Source: Paractinoplanes atraurantiacus | GTDB lineage: Bacteria > Actinomycetota > Actinomycetes > Mycobacteriales > Micromonosporaceae | DNA: 64,000 nt | Direction: 5' to 3' | Assembly: GCF_900215205.1 (NCBI RefSeq) | Contig: NZ_OBDY01000001.1 | Span: forward strand, 988,786-1,052,785 | In this document: piece by piece, positions 57,655 to 64,000 of the stretch | Layout of the letters: each line of letters begins with the position of its first letter | How positions within the stretch are numbered: position 1 is the stretch's first letter | The notes under the pieces: model-generated | The model's input: the letters and a program-made list of their open reading frames with translations, nothing else | Told to the model about the DNA's origin: nothing | Databases searched by the model: none | Program-made: the position numbers and the translations under genes

Positions 57655-59277
57655 ATGGCTGAGGTGATCGAGGGGCACGGCGGAGATCTGGCGCTGGCGG
57701 CCCTGCGTGCGTACGGCGTGACCGAGATGTTCACTCTCTCCGGCGGGCACGTGTTCCCGCTCTACGACGCGGCGCACAAGACCGGATTTCCGATCTACGA
57801 CGTACGCCACGAGCAGTCCGCGGTCTTCGCGGCCGAGGCCGTGGCCAAGCTGCAGCGGCGCCCCGGGCTCGCCGTGCTCACCGCCGGACCCGGCGTGACC
57901 AACGGCATCTCCGGCCTGACCAGCGCGTTCTTCAACGCCTCGCCGGTGCTCGTGCTGGGCGGCCGGGCGCCCGCGTTCCGCTGGGGGTCGGGCAGCCTCC
58001 AGGAGTTCGACCACGTGCCGCTGGTCAAGACGATCACCAAGTACGCCGCGACGGTCGGCGACACCGACGCCATCGCGGGCGAGATCGGGGCCGCGCTGAC
58101 CTCGGCGCTCACCGCCCACCGCGGCCCGGCCTTCCTCGACCTGCCCCTGGAGGTCGTCTTCTCGACCGGCGAGGCGGCCGCGCCGGGCACCCCGGCCATC
58201 CCGGTGATCGAGCCGGATCCTTCGCTGGTCGAGGAGACCGCCCGCCTGCTGGCCTCCGCCGCGCGGCCGGTGATCATCGCGGGATCGGACGTGTGGGGCG
58301 GTGACGCGATCGACGCTCTGAAAGCGGCCGCCGAGGCGCTTCAGATTCCGGTCTTCACCAACGGCATGGGCCGGGGCGCGCTGCCGCCGTCACACCCCCT
58401 GGCCTTCGCCAAGGCGCGGCGGCCCGCCCTCAACGAGGCCGACGTGGTCTGCGTGATCGGCACGCCGCTCGACTTCCGGCTCGGCTTCGGCGAGTTCGGC
58501 GAGGCCCAGGTGGTGCACATCGTGGACGCGCCCTCGCAGCGCGCCACACACGTGACCCCGGCCGTCGCGCCCACCGGTGACCTGCGGCTGATCCTCACGG
58601 CGCTGGCCGACCACACCGGCGACCGGGCCGACCACTCGGAGTGGATCGACGGTCTGCGCTCGGCCGAGGACGCCGGCAAGGCGCGCGACGCCGAGGCGAT
58701 GGCGGCCGAATCCGACCCGATCAAGCCGGCGCGGGTCTACGGCGAACTGCGCAAGATTCTGGCGCCGGACGCGGTGACGATCGGCGACGGGGGCGACTTC
58801 GTGTCGTACGCCGGAAGGTATCTCGAGCCGTCGCAGCCCGGCACCTGGCTCGACCCCGGCCCGTACGGCTGCCTCGGCACCGGAATGGGTTATGCCATGG
58901 GAGCCCGGGTCACCTATCCCGGCCGGCAGATCTGCGTGCTCTTCGGCGACGGCGCGGCCGGTTTCTCCCTGATGGACGTGGAATCGCTGGTCCGGCAGCG
59001 ACTCCCGGTGGTCATGGTGGTCGGCAACAACGGCATCTGGGGGCTGGAGAAACACCCCATGCAGGCCATGTACGGGTATGACGTGGCCGCCGACCTGCAG
59101 CCCGGCCTGCGCTACGACGAGGTGGTCCGTGCCCTCGGCGGCGCCGGCGAGACGGTGGAGAAGGCGTCCGGCATCGGCCCGGCACTCGAACGGGCCTTCG
59201 CCGCGGGCGTGCCCTACCTGGTCAACGTGCTGACCGACCCGGCCGACGCCTATCCGCGGTCGTCGAACCTGGCCTAG
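57655..59277 (+). CDS. ThDP-dependent enzyme of the acetolactate-synthase family
   Basis: A 540-residue enzyme. The activating Glu53 lies in RHEQSAVFAAEA, the FAD-like central domain is around GRAPAFRWGSGSLQEFDHVP, and the diphosphate motif is GDG...NN (about 430-459, FGDGAAGFSLMDVES...VGNN). Length is normal for the large subunit. No ilvN or ilvC is adjacent, so a catabolic or alternative 2-oxoacid function (IlvG-like, oxalyl-CoA-like) cannot be excluded. The stop overlaps that of the convergent PLDc_N protein gene. Confidence 0.88.
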   Translation: MAEVIEGHGGDLALAALRAYGVTEMFTLSGGHVFPLYDAAHKTGFPIYDVRHEQSAVFAAEAVAKLQRRPGLAVLTAGPGVTNGISGLTSAFFNASPVLVLGGRAPAFRWGSGSLQEFDHVPLVKTITKYAATVGDTDAIAGEIGAALTSALTAHRGPAFLDLPLEVVFSTGEAAAPGTPAIPVIEPDPSLVEETARLLASAARPVIIAGSDVWGGDAIDALKAAAEALQIPVFTNGMGRGALPPSHPLAFAKARRPALNEADVVCVIGTPLDFRLGFGEFGEAQVVHIVDAPSQRATHVTPAVAPTGDLRLILTALADHTGDRADHSEWIDGLRSAEDAGKARDAEAMAAESDPIKPARVYGELRKILAPDAVTIGDGGDFVSYAGRYLEPSQPGTWLDPGPYGCLGTGMGYAMGARVTYPGRQICVLFGDGAAGFSLMDVESLVRQRLPVVMVVGNNGIWGLEKHPMQAMYGYDVAADLQPGLRYDEVVRALGGAGETVEKASGIGPALERAFAAGVPYLVNVLTDPADAYPRSSNLA

Positions 59278-59615
59278 TCCTCCTCGCCCTTGTTCAGCTC
59301 CTTCTCCCACTGGGCGAGCATCTCGCTGTCCCGGCGGGATTTCTCGGTGTCGACCGACCGCAGGAAATCGGGGTCGTCGTCGGGGGAGGAGGGCCGCGAC
59401 GCGTGACGGCGGACGGGGCCGCCCTCCGTCGGCGGCGGCAGGGGCCGGCCCCAGACGAAGTACGCGATGGGGCCGAGCAGCGGGATCAGCAGGATCACCA
59501 GAACCCACACCAGGCGCGGCGCGTTACGCACCCGATCGGCCGACAGACAGCTGATCAGCGCCAGCACGAAGAGCACCAGCTGCACGGCAGCCAGGAGGAT
59601 GAACAACCGGACCAT
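59274..59615 (-). CDS. PLDc_N-domain membrane protein, 113 aa
   Basis: Two membrane helices (MVRLFILLAAVQLVLFVLAL and APRLVWVLVILLIPLLGPIA) flank a short basic loop. The second ends in YFVWGRPLPP, the signature of phospholipase D N-terminal-type small proteins. A charged cytosolic tail (EEDxL-rich, SRRDSEMLAQWEKELNKGEE) follows. Function is unknown. The ATG has only a weak ribosome-binding site. Confidence 0.8.
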   Translation of the reverse strand: MVRLFILLAAVQLVLFVLALISCLSADRVRNAPRLVWVLVILLIPLLGPIAYFVWGRPLPPPTEGGPVRRHASRPSSPDDDPDFLRSVDTEKSRRDSEMLAQWEKELNKGEED

Positions 59616-59760
59616 GAGGCAATGATGACGCGCCCCGGCGCTTCCGGCGACGATCAGAGCATGACAACCGGACCAAAATGGTCGGCGCCGCCCCCTCGAG
59701 GGCCCGTACGCAGCACCTCCGCGCCGTTTCCGGCCTAGCCCTCCTCCTTCCCCTTCCTGT

Positions 59761-59885
59761 CCTCTCGCGCCCCCGGCCGTCCTCTCGCGCCTTCCTGTCC
59801 TCTCGCGCCTTCCTCTTCCCTTCCCTCCTCGCGCCCGCGCTCTTCGCTTCTCCTCGCGCCCGCGCTCTTCGCTTCTCCTCGCGCC
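59761..59885. repeat. 25-bp and 18-20-bp tandem repeats in a 293-base gap
   Basis: CCTCTCGCGC-type units occur at 59761, 59781 and 59799. A 25-base unit, TCCTCGCGCCCGCGCTCTTC plus GCTTC, is repeated at 59826 and 59851, with a third partial copy at 59876. The surrounding bases 59616-59908 are pyrimidine-rich and hold no recognisable gene. Composition and period resemble the 42-49 kb arrays. Confidence 0.75.
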
Positions 59886-59908
59886 CCCTCTCCCTCCCCG
59901 GCGGGGGT

Positions 59909-60229
59909 TCAGAGGGCGATGACCAAGCCGCCGAGCAGGGCGAAGGCCAGGGCGAGAAGGGCGAAGGCCGGCACGGTGCGGCGTGCCGGCCTGGGCGGGA
60001 TCGAGGTCAGCCCCCGCGCTCGCCGGTAGGCGATGGCCACCATCACCGCCCAGCCGAGGAAAATCAGGGCGGCCGCGATCCACCGCCCGGCGTGGGCGGG
60101 GTGGGTGATGGCCGGTCGCAGGGCGAGCAGGGCGACCGCCGCCGCCGAGAGGGCGGTGCGGCGCCAGGCCAGGCGGGTCCGCTCGGCGGCGGCGCCATGA
60201 TCGGCGGTCCGGGCCGCGGCGTCATCCAC
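59909..60229 (-). CDS. DUF202-family membrane protein B
   Basis: A 106-residue protein with three helices: ERTRLAWRRTALSAAAVALL (the DUF202 RTxLAWxRT signature), GRWIAAALIFLGWAVMVAIAY, and VPAFALLALAFALLGGLVIA. Function is unknown. The GTG start lies directly after an 18-bp repeat array that separates it from DUF202 protein A. Confidence 0.85.
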   Translation of the reverse strand: MDDAAARTADHGAAAERTRLAWRRTALSAAAVALLALRPAITHPAHAGRWIAAALIFLGWAVMVAIAYRRARGLTSIPPRPARRTVPAFALLALAFALLGGLVIAL

Positions 60230-60319
60230 GGCCGCGCCTCATTGCATGGCCGCGCCTCATTGCATGGTCGCGCGTCAGTCCGCGGTCGCGCGTCAGTCCA
60301 CGGCTGCGGATCATTCCTT
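60230..60319. repeat. 18-bp tandem array between two DUF202 genes, five units
   Basis: Units at 60230 and 60248 are identical (GGCCGCGCCTCATTGCAT). Those at 60266 and 60284 are near-identical to each other (GGTCGCGCGTCAGTCCRC), and a fifth decayed unit at 60302 crosses the DUF202 A stop codon. Confidence 0.85.
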
Positions 60320-60691
60320 GGCCGCGTTGATCAACACTGTGATGATCAGGAGCAGGGCGCCCAAGGCGACGACCATCGCCAGGATGGCCGGGAACTTCGA
60401 GCCGGGCAGCTCCTCGCCCAGGCGCATGGCCCTCTCCGTACGGGCCCAATGGTCGACCGCTCGCAGGGCGACCACGCTGCCGAGCAGCAGCAGGGCGATG
60501 GCCAGGCCCTCGCGCAGGAACGTGATGGGCAGCGGCGGCAGGAACTGGGCGCAGGCCAGCCCGCCGGCGATCAGCGCCAGGCCGGTGCGGATCCAGGCCA
60601 GGAAGGTGCGCTCGTTGGCCAGCGAGAACCGGTAGTCGGGCGTGCGGCCGACGGTCGGCGTCTTCTCCGGATCGAACCACTCCCGTAACAC
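60311..60691 (-). CDS. DUF202-family membrane protein A
   Basis: A 126-residue protein with the DUF202/YidH pattern LREWFDPEK...TPDYRFSLANERTFLAWIRT and three helices (GLALIAGGLACAQF, LAIALLLLGSVVALRA, AMVVALGALLLIITVLINAA). The GTG at 60691 fits the length of relatives, whose N-termini start just before WF(D/A)PE; an ATG at 60814 would add a poorly conserved 41 residues. It is 7 bases downstream of the small Cys-containing gene, so coupled. Confidence 0.85.
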   Translation of the reverse strand: MLREWFDPEKTPTVGRTPDYRFSLANERTFLAWIRTGLALIAGGLACAQFLPPLPITFLREGLAIALLLLGSVVALRAVDHWARTERAMRLGEELPGSKFPAILAMVVALGALLLIITVLINAAKE

Positions 60692-60698
60692 CTGTTGA

Positions 60699-60905
60699 TT
60701 ATTGACCGCGGAGGTCCAGAAGGCGGGCCCACAGCATGCGGACTTCGTCACTGACGCACGCCTCGCGGGGCCGGCCGCATCGGCACCAGGGTGAGTCGGG
60801 TCCGGCACGTCCATGGGTGTCCGGCGCAGGGCCGTCCAGGCGTGGGGGAGTATGTGAGTCGGACGGAAGCACACCGTCGACCAGCGGAGCGATTTGGCCG
60901 GACAT
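60699..60905 (-). CDS. Small Cys-containing protein, 68 aa
   Basis: Begins MSGQIAPLVDGVLPSDSH behind a perfect AAGGAGGTG ribosome-binding site 9 bases away. Cys ligands form C-x-C-x5-C (CRCGRPREAC) near residue 50, suggesting a metal or structural role. The rest is polar and Pro/Gly-rich. It starts the unit that continues with DUF202 A. No family is recognised. Confidence 0.65.
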   Translation of the reverse strand: MSGQIAPLVDGVLPSDSHTPPRLDGPAPDTHGRAGPDSPWCRCGRPREACVSDEVRMLWARLLDLRGQ

Positions 60906-60975
60906 ATCGCGACACCTCCTTGCCCTGATCGTAGTCGTCTTGCGGGCGGGACGGGTGAGGTGAGTCACTACTAGG

Positions 60976-61006
60976 TGCACGCCACGTGCAACTTACTGAC
61001 GGGTAA
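60976..61006 (+). promoter_or_regulatory. Two inverted repeats in the etfB promoter region
   Basis: TGCACG-CCA-CGTGCA (60976-60990) and TTAC-TGACGG-GTAA (60993-61006) lie side by side 52-82 bases before the etfB start. Two adjacent palindromes suggest two regulators or one co-operative regulator of fatty-acid oxidation electrons. The spacing of AGGAGG (61038-61043) to the ATG is long, 14 bases. Confidence 0.5.
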
Positions 61007-61057
61007 CCTGGCGGGTGTATGGGCCGGCGGTCATAACAGGAGGGTCGTAAAAGCGCG

Positions 61058-61837
61058 ATGAACATCGTCGTACTGGTGAAGCAGGTACCCGACTCCGGTG
61101 CCGAGCGCACCCTGAGCTCGCAGGACTTCACGGTCGAGCGTGCCTCGGCGAGCAACGTCATCAACGAGATGGACGAGTACGCCATCGAGGAGGCGTTGAA
61201 GATCAAGGAGGCGCACGGGGGCGAGGTCACCGTGCTGACCATGGGCCCGGGCGGCGCGACCGAGTCGATCCGCAAGGCGCTGTCGATGGGCCCGGACAAG
61301 GCCGTTCACATCTCCGACGACGCGCTGCACGGCTCCTGCGCCGTGGCCACCTCCAAGGTTCTCGCCACCGCTCTCGGCCAGCTGGGCGCCGACCTGATCC
61401 TCTGCGGCGCCGAGTCGACCGACGGCCGCGTGCAGGTCCTGCCCCACATGATCGCCGAGCGTCTCGGCATCGCGGCGCTGACCGGCGCCCGCAAGCTCAC
61501 CGTGGACGGCTCGCAGCTGACCGCCGAGCGGCAGACCGACGAGGGCTACGAGGTCGTCACCGCGGCCACCCCGGCCGTCGTCAGCGTCTGGGACACGATC
61601 AACGAGCCGCGGTACCCGTCCTTCAAGGGCATCATGGCCGCCAAGAAGAAGCCGGTGCAGGCCCTGGCCCTGTCCGACCTGGGCGTCGACGCGGGCGAGG
61701 TCGGCTTCGCCGGCGCCACGTCGCAGGTGCTCGAGTTCGCCAAGCGCCCGCCGCGCTCGGCCGGCACGAAGATCACCGATGAGGGCGACGGCGGCACGCA
61801 GCTGGTGTCGTACCTCGCCACCGAGAAGTTCGTCTGA
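61058..61837 (+). CDS. etfB: Electron transfer flavoprotein, beta subunit
   Basis: A 259-residue subunit that with EtfA accepts electrons from acyl-CoA dehydrogenases. The N-terminal VVLVKQVPDSGAERTLSSQD and the AMP-site DLILCGAESTDGRVQVLPHM (about 110-130) are characteristic. It starts an operon with etfA, the gap being 12 bases. Two palindromes stand upstream. Confidence 0.96.
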   Translation: MNIVVLVKQVPDSGAERTLSSQDFTVERASASNVINEMDEYAIEEALKIKEAHGGEVTVLTMGPGGATESIRKALSMGPDKAVHISDDALHGSCAVATSKVLATALGQLGADLILCGAESTDGRVQVLPHMIAERLGIAALTGARKLTVDGSQLTAERQTDEGYEVVTAATPAVVSVWDTINEPRYPSFKGIMAAKKKPVQALALSDLGVDAGEVGFAGATSQVLEFAKRPPRSAGTKITDEGDGGTQLVSYLATEKFV

Positions 61838-61849
61838 GAGGGGCCGGTC

Positions 61850-62773
61850 ATGGCTGAAGTTCTTGTCGTCGTGGAAGGCTCCGTCAAGAAGGTCACGCTG
61901 GAGCTGCTGACCATCGCCCGCACGCTGGGCTCACCCTCCGCCGTCGTCTTCGGCGACGTCGACCAGGCGAAGCTGGCCGAGTACGGCGCGGAGAAGATCT
62001 ACGTGGCCGAGGCGTCCGACTACCTCGTTGCCCCCAAGGCGACCGTCGTGGCTTCGCTCGTACGCCAGAAGCAGCCGGCCGCCGTCCTGCTGGGCTCGAC
62101 GCAGGAGGGCAAGGAGATCGCCGGCCGCCTGGCCGTCAAGCTCGACAACGGCCTGCTGACCGACGCGGTCGAGGTGGCCGCCGACGGCACCGCCACCCAG
62201 GTCGCGTTCGCCGGCTCCACCATCGTCAAGTCGAAGGTCACCAAGGGCCTGCCGATCGTGACCATCCGCCCCAACTCGGTCACCCCTGAGCCGTCGGCCG
62301 CGACCCCGGCCGTCGAGCAGGTCACAGCCGAGCTGTCCGAGGCCGACAAGCTGACCAAGGTCGTCGAGCGGGTCACCGAGACCAAGGGCTCGCGCCCCGA
62401 GCTCACCGAGGCCGGCGTGGTCGTCTCCGGTGGCCGCGGCGTCGGCAACGCCGACAACTTCAAGTTGGTCGAGGAGCTGGCCGACCTGCTCGGCGGCGCC
62501 GTCGGCGCGTCCCGCGCGGCCGTCGACTCGGGCTTCTACCCGCACCAGTTCCAGGTCGGCCAGACCGGCAAGACCGTGTCGCCGCAGCTGTACGTCGCGC
62601 TCGGCATCTCCGGCGCGATCCAGCACCGGGCCGGCATGCAGACCTCGAAGACGATCGTCGCGGTCAACAAGGACCCCGAGGCCCCGATCTTCGAGCTGGC
62701 CGACTACGGCGTGGTGGGCGACCTGTTCAAGGTTGTGCCCCAGGCCGCCGACGAGATCCGTAAGCGGAAGTAA
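61850..62773 (+). CDS. etfA: Electron transfer flavoprotein, alpha subunit
   Basis: A 307-residue subunit. The FAD domain is in the C-terminal half: [56 protein letters not shown] and the [16 protein letters not shown] end are the family's FAD-contacting segments. The ribosome-binding site is GAGGGG 6 bases before the ATG. The partner EtfB precedes it. Confidence 0.96.
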   Translation: MAEVLVVVEGSVKKVTLELLTIARTLGSPSAVVFGDVDQAKLAEYGAEKIYVAEASDYLVAPKATVVASLVRQKQPAAVLLGSTQEGKEIAGRLAVKLDNGLLTDAVEVAADGTATQVAFAGSTIVKSKVTKGLPIVTIRPNSVTPEPSAATPAVEQVTAELSEADKLTKVVERVTETKGSRPELTEAGVVVSGGRGVGNADNFKLVEELADLLGGAVGASRAAVDSGFYPHQFQVGQTGKTVSPQLYVALGISGAIQHRAGMQTSKTIVAVNKDPEAPIFELADYGVVGDLFKVVPQAADEIRKRK

Positions 62774-62786
62774 CAGTGCTCACGCA

Positions 62787-62819
62787 CGAGCGGCCCGGCG
62801 CTGTGCGCCGGGCCGTTCG
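62787..62819 (+). terminator. Strong terminator hairpin after etfA
   Basis: An 11-bp perfect stem CGGCCCGGCGC / GCGCCGGGCCG with the loop TGT, extended by four further pairs (one G-U) on the outside, 14 bases after the etfA stop. There is no U-tract. It separates etfBA from the cysteine desulfurase gene. Confidence 0.7.
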
Positions 62820-62843
62820 CCGTCAGGCATAAGCTTCATCGTG

Positions 62844-64000
62844 ATGGCCTACTTGGATCACGCGGCGACCACGCCGATGCTCGCCGAGGCGCTGGAGGCG
62901 TATGTCGCCGCCGCCCGCGAGGTCGGCAATCCGTCGTCCCTGCACGCGGCCGGCCGGCACGCCCGGCGGCTGGTCGAGGAGTCCCGCGAGCGCATCGCCG
63001 CGGCCCTCGGCGCCCGCCCGTCCGAGGTGGTCTTCACCAGCGGCGGCACCGAAAGCGACAACCTGGCGACCAAGGGCATCTTCTGGGCCCGCCGGTCGGC
63101 CTCGCTCAACCACAACCGCGTCGTGGCGTCCGCGGTCGAGCACCACGCGGTCATGGACGCGGTGGAGTGGCTCGGCACGCACGAGGGCGCCCAGATCAGC
63201 TGGCTGCCGGTCGACTCCGGGGGCCGGGTCGACCCGTCCGCCGTGGCCGCGGTCATCGACCAGTACGCGGACGAGATCGCCGTGATCAGCGTCCAGTGGG
63301 CGAACAACGAGGTGGGCACGCTCCAGCCGGTGCACGAGCTGGCGGCGCTGGCCGCGGCGGCGGGCATCCCGTTCCACACCGACGCGGTGCAGGCGGTCGG
63401 CCAGGTGCCGGTCGACTTCACGGCGAGCGGCGCGGCGGCGATGACGGTCACCGGCCACAAGGTGGGCGGCCCGGTCGGGGTGGGTGCGCTGCTGCTCGGC
63501 CGCGACGTGGCCTGCACGCCGCTGCTGCACGGCGGCGGCCAGGAGCGCGACGTCCGCTCGGGCACGCTCGACACCGCGGGGGTGGTGGCCTTCGCCACGG
63601 CCGTCGAGACGACAGTCAAGAGCCAGGTGGAGTACGCGGCCAGGGTCGGCGCCCTGCGCGACGATCTGGTGGCCCGGGTCCGCGCCGCGGTCCCCGACGT
63701 CATCTGCAACGGGATGACCGGCGACCGGCTGCCCGGCAACGCGCACTTCAGCTTCCCCGGCTGCGAGGGCGACGCGCTGTTGCTGCTGCTCGACGCCGCG
63801 GGCATCTACTGCTCGACGGGCTCGGCCTGCTCGGCCGGCGTGGCCCAGCCCAGCCACGTGCTGATCGCCATGGGCGCCGACGACGACCGCGCCCGCTCCT
63901 CGCTGCGCTTCACCCTGGGCCACACCTCGACCACCGCCGACATCGACGCCCTCGTGGCGGCCCTGCCCGGCGCGGTCGAGCGCGCCCGCCGCGCCACGGC
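62844..64000 (+). CDS. iscS: Cysteine desulfurase (NifS/IscS family), 3' end cut off
   Basis: The reading frame runs to the right edge of the window, so the gene is partial (385 codons seen). The PLP Lys206 lies in [12 protein letters not shown], and the active-site Cys329 in [18 protein letters not shown]. Conserved N-terminus [11 protein letters not shown] and [12 protein letters not shown] are present. It makes persulfide sulfur for Fe-S clusters and tRNA thiolation; in actinobacteria it is often followed by mnmA. The ATG at 62844 is preferred; a GTG 3 bases earlier is possible. Confidence 0.93.
   Translation, partial: MAYLDHAATTPMLAEALEAYVAAAREVGNPSSLHAAGRHARRLVEESRERIAAALGARPSEVVFTSGGTESDNLATKGIFWARRSASLNHNRVVASAVEHHAVMDAVEWLGTHEGAQISWLPVDSGGRVDPSAVAAVIDQYADEIAVISVQWANNEVGTLQPVHELAALAAAAGIPFHTDAVQAVGQVPVDFTASGAAAMTVTGHKVGGPVGVGALLLGRDVACTPLLHGGGQERDVRSGTLDTAGVVAFATAVETTVKSQVEYAARVGALRDDLVARVRAAVPDVICNGMTGDRLPGNAHFSFPGCEGDALLLLLDAAGIYCSTGSACSAGVAQPSHVLIAMGADDDRARSSLRFTLGHTSTTADIDALVAALPGAVERARRAT

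Overview
The window is a 64-kb piece of a very GC-rich actinobacterial chromosome, most likely from a filamentous, sporulating-type actinomycete of the Micromonosporaceae (Actinoplanes-like). The reasons are the strong G/C bias at third codon positions, many GTG/TTG starts, NucS instead of MutS/MutL mismatch repair, a 1,644-residue NAD-dependent glutamate dehydrogenase, MurA with Asp at the usually Cys position, and the order thiolase-meaB beside methylmalonyl-CoA epimerase and two polar-growth-type coiled-coil proteins, which I remember from Streptomyces. I see no phage, integrase, IS element, CRISPR array, rRNA or tRNA. Most of the window is core chromosome.

Layout. 0-5.3 kb: a VOC protein (cut off), a PduO-type cobalamin adenosyltransferase, murA, 3-hydroxybutyryl-CoA dehydrogenase and a CNNM/CorC-type membrane protein. 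5.2-10.6 kb: a minus-strand block holding a three-module FtsK-like ATPase overlapped by a coiled-coil/membrane partner, a multi-spanning protein and a DUF4126 protein. 10.6-19.2 kb: nucS, a uridine-kinase-like P-loop protein, an ABC pair, an aldehyde dehydrogenase, a small zinc-ligand protein, a hydrolase, an XRE regulator and an AI-2E transporter. 19.3-30.2 kb: two paralogous DivIVA-like coiled-coil proteins, then acyl-CoA metabolism (epimerase, thiolase, MeaB, isobutyryl-CoA mutase large subunit) interrupted by a PadR/FAD-monooxygenase cassette. 30.3-41.8 kb: a thioredoxin/TPR co-chaperone, an arginase-fold protein with a long acidic tail, a lipoprotein penicillin-binding protein, glutamate dehydrogenase, and GntR, PEBP and TetR genes.

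41.8-49.2 kb is different in texture. Within about 7 kb, tandem repeats with periods of 14, 16, 18, 24, 25, 30 and 36 bp occur in gaps and also inside genes: a hydrolase, a copper P-type ATPase, a DUF393 protein and the N-terminus of a TetR regulator. Clear palindromic operators sit at several promoters, including a CsoR-like box at the ATPase. Two smaller arrays of the same kind lie at 59.8-60.3 kb.

49.2-64 kb: a ROK regulator, an orphan ABC ATPase and ribokinase; a split PAS/chemoreceptor-like pair; enoyl-CoA hydratase; a proline-rich membrane protein; a membrane-tethered Hsp70-like protein; a ThDP enzyme of the acetolactate-synthase family; small membrane proteins; etfBA; and a cysteine desulfurase cut by the window end.

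How the genes work together. Thiolase, hydroxybutyryl-CoA dehydrogenase, enoyl-CoA hydratase, EtfAB, epimerase, MeaB and IcmA form a scattered set for short-chain acyl-CoA turnover between butyryl-, isobutyryl- and methylmalonyl-CoA. PduO supplies adenosylcobalamin for the mutases. The cobalamin-binding IcmB subunit is not in the window. The best candidates for something new are the FtsK-like/membrane pair at 5.2-8.6 kb, a leader hairpin that buries the ribosome-binding site at 25.3 kb, and the repeat-expansion hot spot at 42-49 kb with its encoded octapeptide, dodecapeptide and hexapeptide repeats.
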